Both the position numbers and the translations under genes were made by a program. The notes beneath the pieces were generated by a model. The model was not told where the DNA came from and did no database searches. It saw only the letters and a list, made by a program, of their open reading frames with translations. Of a DNA stretch of 17,616 nucleotides, positions 13,746-17,616 are shown piece by piece. Location of the stretch: the NCBI GenBank assembly GCA_016210295.1, contig JACQUM010000010.1, positions 1 to 17,616 of the forward strand. Reading direction: 5' to 3'. Source of the DNA: Chloroflexota bacterium. GTDB taxonomy: Bacteria; Chloroflexota; Dehalococcoidia; UBA6926; JACQUM01. Position 1 is the first letter of the stretch; each line of letters opens with the position of its first letter.

Positions 13746-14281
13746 CACGAACCCCCTTGCTGTGATCGAAGTTGCTCAGCTCTGCTTTGCAAAAGCACCA
13801 AGATAGATTGTACCTGACCATTCAACACGGATACAAGACGGAGGAGCGGCGACTGTATGAGGCCAACGGCCTGGGCCACCAGCACCTCCCGGGGCGGCAG
13901 AGTCCCCAACGTCTCGACCTCCGGGGCGGAGAGGACCCGCCCATCGGTGACGGCCCCGGTGATGGTAATGGGCAGGCGCGAGGCGCGAATGAACTCGGTG
14001 ACCGCCTTGGCCGTCGCTATCTCATCTTTGTCGCTGACAGCGAGGCCGGTGGGACCCGCGAGGATCCGCGAGAACCCTTCTCGTCCCACGTTCCGCGCGG
14101 CGATGGCGGCTAGGCTGTTCTTCACCACCCTGTACCGGATGCCCGCCGAGCGGAGGCGACGACGCATCTCCGCCTGTTGGGTCACAGTCAAGCCGGCGTA
14201 GCTCGTTCCGATGGCGATGCGAGCGCCACGCAGGAGGCCCTCGAGCTCCTCCACCTGGCGGACTTTCTTCTCGGAAGGCAT
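13745..14281 (-). CDS. rplJ: 50S ribosomal protein L10
   Basis: A 178-residue protein anchoring the L7/L12 dimers to 23S rRNA. The conserved N-terminal part is TSYAGLTVTQQAEMRRRLRSAGIRYRVVKNSL, followed by LAGPTGLAVS. The C-terminal helix that binds L12 dimers includes LVSVLNGQVQSILVLLQSRAEQL. It is separated from rplA by 5 bases and overlaps rplL by one base, so no separate L10 leader lies in front of it. Confidence 0.95.
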   Translation of the reverse strand: MPSEKKVRQVEELEGLLRGARIAIGTSYAGLTVTQQAEMRRRLRSAGIRYRVVKNSLAAIAARNVGREGFSRILAGPTGLAVSDKDEIATAKAVTEFIRASRLPITITGAVTDGRVLSAPEVETLGTLPPREVLVAQAVGLIQSPLLRLVSVLNGQVQSILVLLQSRAEQLRSQQGGS

Positions 14282-14286
14282 CTCTT

Positions 14287-15003
14287 CTACTCCGAGGGTT
14301 TGAGGGCGCTCGTCGGACCCACGTCCAACTTGATCCCCGGCCCCATGCTGGTCGTCAGAGTTATGCTCCGGACGAACTGCCCCTTCACGCCCGACGGCCG
14401 GGCCCGGACGACGGCATCCATGAACTGGGCCATGTTCTCCAGGATCTGCTGCTCCGAGAAGCTGATCTTGCCGATGGGGGCGTGGACGATGCCCGTCTTG
14501 TCGGCGCGAAACTCGACGCGGCCCTTTCGGGCCTCCTCCACCACTCGGGGAATATCCACAGGCTGAACCACGGTGCCCGTTCGGGGGTTGGGCATCAGGC
14601 CCCGGGGCCCCAAGATGCGCCCCAGAGGCGTCACCACGCGCATCATGTCCGGGGTCGCCAGGGCCACGTCGAACTCAAGCCAGTTCTCCTGCTGAATCCG
14701 GCGAGCTAACTCCTCCCCGCCCACGAAGTCTGCGCCTGCCTCCTGGGCCTGCCTCTCCACCTCCCCTTGAGCGAAGACGAGGACGCGGACCCGCTTGCCC
14801 AGGCCATGGGGGAGCAGCGCGACGCCACGGACTTGCTGCTCCCCCTGGCGGGTGTCCACGTTCAGGCGAACGTGCATCTCGACGGTCTCGTCGAACTTTG
14901 CCGTGGCCGCCTTCTTCGCCAAGGCCACCCCCTCCGGGGGAGCGTAGTGCTCCTCCCGGTCTACCAGGGCCACCGCCCCCTCATACCGACGACCGTGTTT
15001 CAT
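14287..15003 (-). CDS. rplA: 50S ribosomal protein L1
   Basis: A 238-residue protein of the mobile L1 stalk, which binds 23S rRNA near the E site and often represses the L11-L1 mRNA. The family signature LGPRGLMPNPRTGT lies at 131-144. KTGIVHAPIGKISFSEQQILEN and the C-terminal ITLTTSMGPGIKLD are also typical. The ATG at 15003 follows AGGAAGGGA. It is 9 bases behind rplK. Confidence 0.96.
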   Translation of the reverse strand: MKHGRRYEGAVALVDREEHYAPPEGVALAKKAATAKFDETVEMHVRLNVDTRQGEQQVRGVALLPHGLGKRVRVLVFAQGEVERQAQEAGADFVGGEELARRIQQENWLEFDVALATPDMMRVVTPLGRILGPRGLMPNPRTGTVVQPVDIPRVVEEARKGRVEFRADKTGIVHAPIGKISFSEQQILENMAQFMDAVVRARPSGVKGQFVRSITLTTSMGPGIKLDVGPTSALKPSE

Positions 15004-15012
15004 GTTCCCTTC

Positions 15013-15453
15013 CTACTGGGGAGAGCCCGCCTCGACGACCTCGATCCCCATGCTTCGGGCAGAGCCGAGGATGATCCGGACGGCCGCCTCCTCGTCCAGC
15101 GCGTTCAGGTCCGGCATCTTCGTCTTCGCGATCTGGCGGATCCTGTCCATGGGCAGCGTGGCTACCTTCTGGCTCCGAGGATCGCCGCTACCTTTCTCGA
15201 TCCCCGCCGCCTTGCGGAGGAGGTCGGAGACGGGAGGCGTTCGGACCACGAAGGTGAAGGAGCGGTCCTCGTAGACGGTGATGTCGGCGGGGATAACGCT
15301 CCCCTCTTGGTTGGCGGTTCGGGCGTTGTACTCCTTGACGAAGGCCATGATGTTCACGCCGTGCTGCCCAAGGGCAGGGCCGACGGGAGGAGCAGGCGTC
15401 GCCTTCCCCGCCGCGATTTGGAGACGCACGATAGCCCGGACCTTTTTGGCCAC
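15013..15453 (-). CDS. rplK: 50S ribosomal protein L11
   Basis: A 146-residue protein of the GTPase-associated centre, binding 23S rRNA next to L10. The N-terminal signature is KATPAPPVGPALGQHGVNIMAF at about 17-38. The C-terminal RNA-binding domain contains RQIAKTKMPDLNALDEEAAVRIILGSARSMGI. The start is GTG at 15453 behind AGGGTGA. Thirty-two bases with no evident signal separate it from nusG. Confidence 0.96.
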   Translation of the reverse strand: MAKKVRAIVRLQIAAGKATPAPPVGPALGQHGVNIMAFVKEYNARTANQEGSVIPADITVYEDRSFTFVVRTPPVSDLLRKAAGIEKGSGDPRSQKVATLPMDRIRQIAKTKMPDLNALDEEAAVRIILGSARSMGIEVVEAGSPQ

Positions 15454-15485
15454 TCGTTCACCCTACCTTGTGTCAGGTATCCGTG

Positions 15486-16046
15486 TTACAGCTTCTCAAT
15501 CTGAAGGAAATCCAGCTCGACCGGGGTCTCCCGCCCGAAGAAAGAGACCAGAACCCGGACTTTCCCCCGCTCGGCGTTGACTTCGTCCACCACCCCGATG
15601 AAGTCCAGGAAAGGACCGTCGGTGATGCGGACGCTCTGCCCCCGCTGGAAGCCCACCTTGATCTTCGGGGCCTCCGCCGTCTTCTGTCGGAGGATGACCT
15701 GCACCTGGGACTCTTCGAGGGGCGCAGGCTTCGGGGGGTCCCCGGTGGAGACGAACCCTGTCACTCCCGGGGTCTCGCGCACCACCCGCCACGTCTCGTC
15801 GTCCATGACCATCTGCACCAGGATATAGCCGGGAAATACTTTCCGCGTCACGGTGCGTTTCTGGCCCGAGCGGATCTCCACCTGGTCCTCGGTGGGAATG
15901 ATCACCTGGAACACGCGGTCCTGGACGTCCAGGGTGCCGATGCGGTTCTCCAGGTTCTTCTTCACGCGGTCCTCTTGGCCGGAGTAGGCGTGCACCACGT
16001 ACCACTGGGGCTGGACAGTTTCGGTTGTGCTTTGCACGGTGGTCAC
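15486..16046 (-). CDS. nusG: Transcription termination/antitermination factor NusG
   Basis: A 186-residue transcription elongation factor that binds RNA polymerase and couples it to Rho or to ribosomal S10. The NGN domain runs from QWYVVHAYSGQEDRVKKNL (14 onwards) through FPGYILVQMVMDDETWRVVR to VTGFVS at about 100. A KOW domain at about 133-160 contains VRITDGPFLDFIGVVDEV. The N-terminal dozen residues are polar and not conserved. The start is GTG at 16046, 9 bases after AGGGG; a GTG three codons later is an alternative. It lies 12 bases behind secE. Confidence 0.95.
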   Translation of the reverse strand: MTTVQSTTETVQPQWYVVHAYSGQEDRVKKNLENRIGTLDVQDRVFQVIIPTEDQVEIRSGQKRTVTRKVFPGYILVQMVMDDETWRVVRETPGVTGFVSTGDPPKPAPLEESQVQVILRQKTAEAPKIKVGFQRGQSVRITDGPFLDFIGVVDEVNAERGKVRVLVSFFGRETPVELDFLQIEKL

Positions 16047-16058
16047 GGTGACGAACCC

Positions 16059-16295
16059 CTAGGCACCTACCAGGATCTGGGTGACCAGAAGGCTGAACAC
16101 GTAGTCCACCACACCCAGGATCGCTCCGATGGCCGCCGAGACGATGATGACCATGATGGTGAGGCGCACCGCCTCTTCCCGCGAAGGCCAGGTGACCTTG
16201 CGAAGCTCGGAGAAAATCTCCCGCGGACCTCGGATCGGGTCTCGGCGGTCAGTATCTGTTCGGGGAGCGACGGGGCTCCGGAGCCGCATGGCCAT
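16059..16295 (-). CDS. secE: Preprotein translocase subunit SecE
   Basis: A 78-residue single-pass membrane subunit of the SecYEG channel. The diagnostic amphipathic segment FSELRKVTWPSREEAVRLT at about 28-46 is followed by one hydrophobic helix (IMVIIVSAAIGAILGVVDYV). Length fits the short SecE type. The start ATG at 16295 has a second in-frame ATG two codons later. It sits between rpmG and nusG, as in most bacteria. Confidence 0.95.
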   Translation of the reverse strand: MAMRLRSPVAPRTDTDRRDPIRGPREIFSELRKVTWPSREEAVRLTIMVIIVSAAIGAILGVVDYVFSLLVTQILVGA

Positions 16296-16301
16296 ACTCC
16301 T

Positions 16302-16472
16302 CTAGCGGACCTCCCGGTGGACCCGATGAGTCCGGCACGTCGCGCAGTACTTGCGGAACTCAAGCCGCTCCGTGTCGTTCCGACGGCTCTTCTCCGTCGT
16401 GTAGTTGCGCTCGTGGCACTCCCCACACGTGAGAGTGATGAGGATCCTGTTCCCCAGCTTCTTCCTCGCCAT
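16302..16472 (-). CDS. rpmG: 50S ribosomal protein L33
   Basis: A short gene of 56 codons plus stop, translated by hand from ATG at 16472-16470 to TAG at 16304-16302. The protein begins MARKKLGNRILITLTCGECH and ends THRVHREVR. Two Cys pairs (C16/C19 and C43/C46) mark the zinc-binding form of L33. RNYTTEKSRRNDTERLEFRKYC is the usual core. It lies 26 bases after tuf and 6 before secE. A tRNA-Trp gene, often found in this position, is not present. Confidence 0.95.
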   Translation of the reverse strand: MARKKLGNRILITLTCGECHERNYTTEKSRRNDTERLEFRKYCATCRTHRVHREVR

Positions 16473-16498
16473 CGCCTGACCCTATCTCGCAGAGGACC

Positions 16499-17616
<1,118 letters not shown>

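Noticed and set aside
15454..15485. Possible regulatory leader between nusG and rplK
   Set aside because: Only 32 bases, with no stable stem or promoter motif seen.

Overview
The window reads as a chromosome segment from a GC-rich, free-living bacterium. Gene content and order (rpsO-pnp followed by dapB-asd-dapA; tuf-rpmG-secE-nusG-rplKAJL), many GTG/TTG starts and strong GGAGG-type ribosome binding sites would fit a Chloroflexota (Dehalococcoidia/SAR202-like) genome. That placement is inference from remembered gene order and was not tested.

Region 1 (1-3815, + strand) is accessory. By eye it has lower GC and more mixed codon use than the rest. It holds the tail of a DUF4160-like gene overlapping a DUF2442 gene, a 640-residue GHKL (Hsp90/MutL-type) ATPase followed by an orphan HicB-like gene, a hicB-hicA toxin-antitoxin pair whose hicA is frameshifted, and a SnoaL-like gene. 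Three near-identical direct repeats (341-373, 2669-2701, 3344-3368) sit between these modules. Each contains a seven-codon ORF, MPMFVQW, and all differences between copies inside that ORF are silent. This is the most unusual signal in the window, together with the GHKL ATPase, which looks like a candidate defence protein.

Region 2 (4055-5107, + strand) is a CorA-type divalent cation channel. It is separated from the convergent dapA by three consecutive perfect hairpins (5140-5228).

Region 3 (5258-10640, - strand) is probably one operon, rpsO-pnp-dapB-asd-dapA, read from an extended -10 promoter at about 10690. It joins a ribosomal protein and the 3'-5' exoribonuclease PNPase to three enzymes of diaminopimelate/lysine synthesis (aspartate-semialdehyde dehydrogenase, dihydrodipicolinate synthase and reductase). 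pnp has no ATG, GTG or TTG in frame before its conserved domain. The only well-placed start is an ATC codon 6 bases after GGGAGG.

Region 4 (10728-13265) has a divergent flippase-like membrane protein (+) and a radC-methyltransferase pair (-).

Region 5 (13305-17616, - strand) is the classical tuf-rpmG-secE-nusG-rplK-rplA-rplJ-rplL cluster, closed by a 13-bp-stem hairpin after rplL. tuf runs off the right edge and lacks its N-terminal P-loop here. No rRNA, tRNA or CRISPR array was seen.
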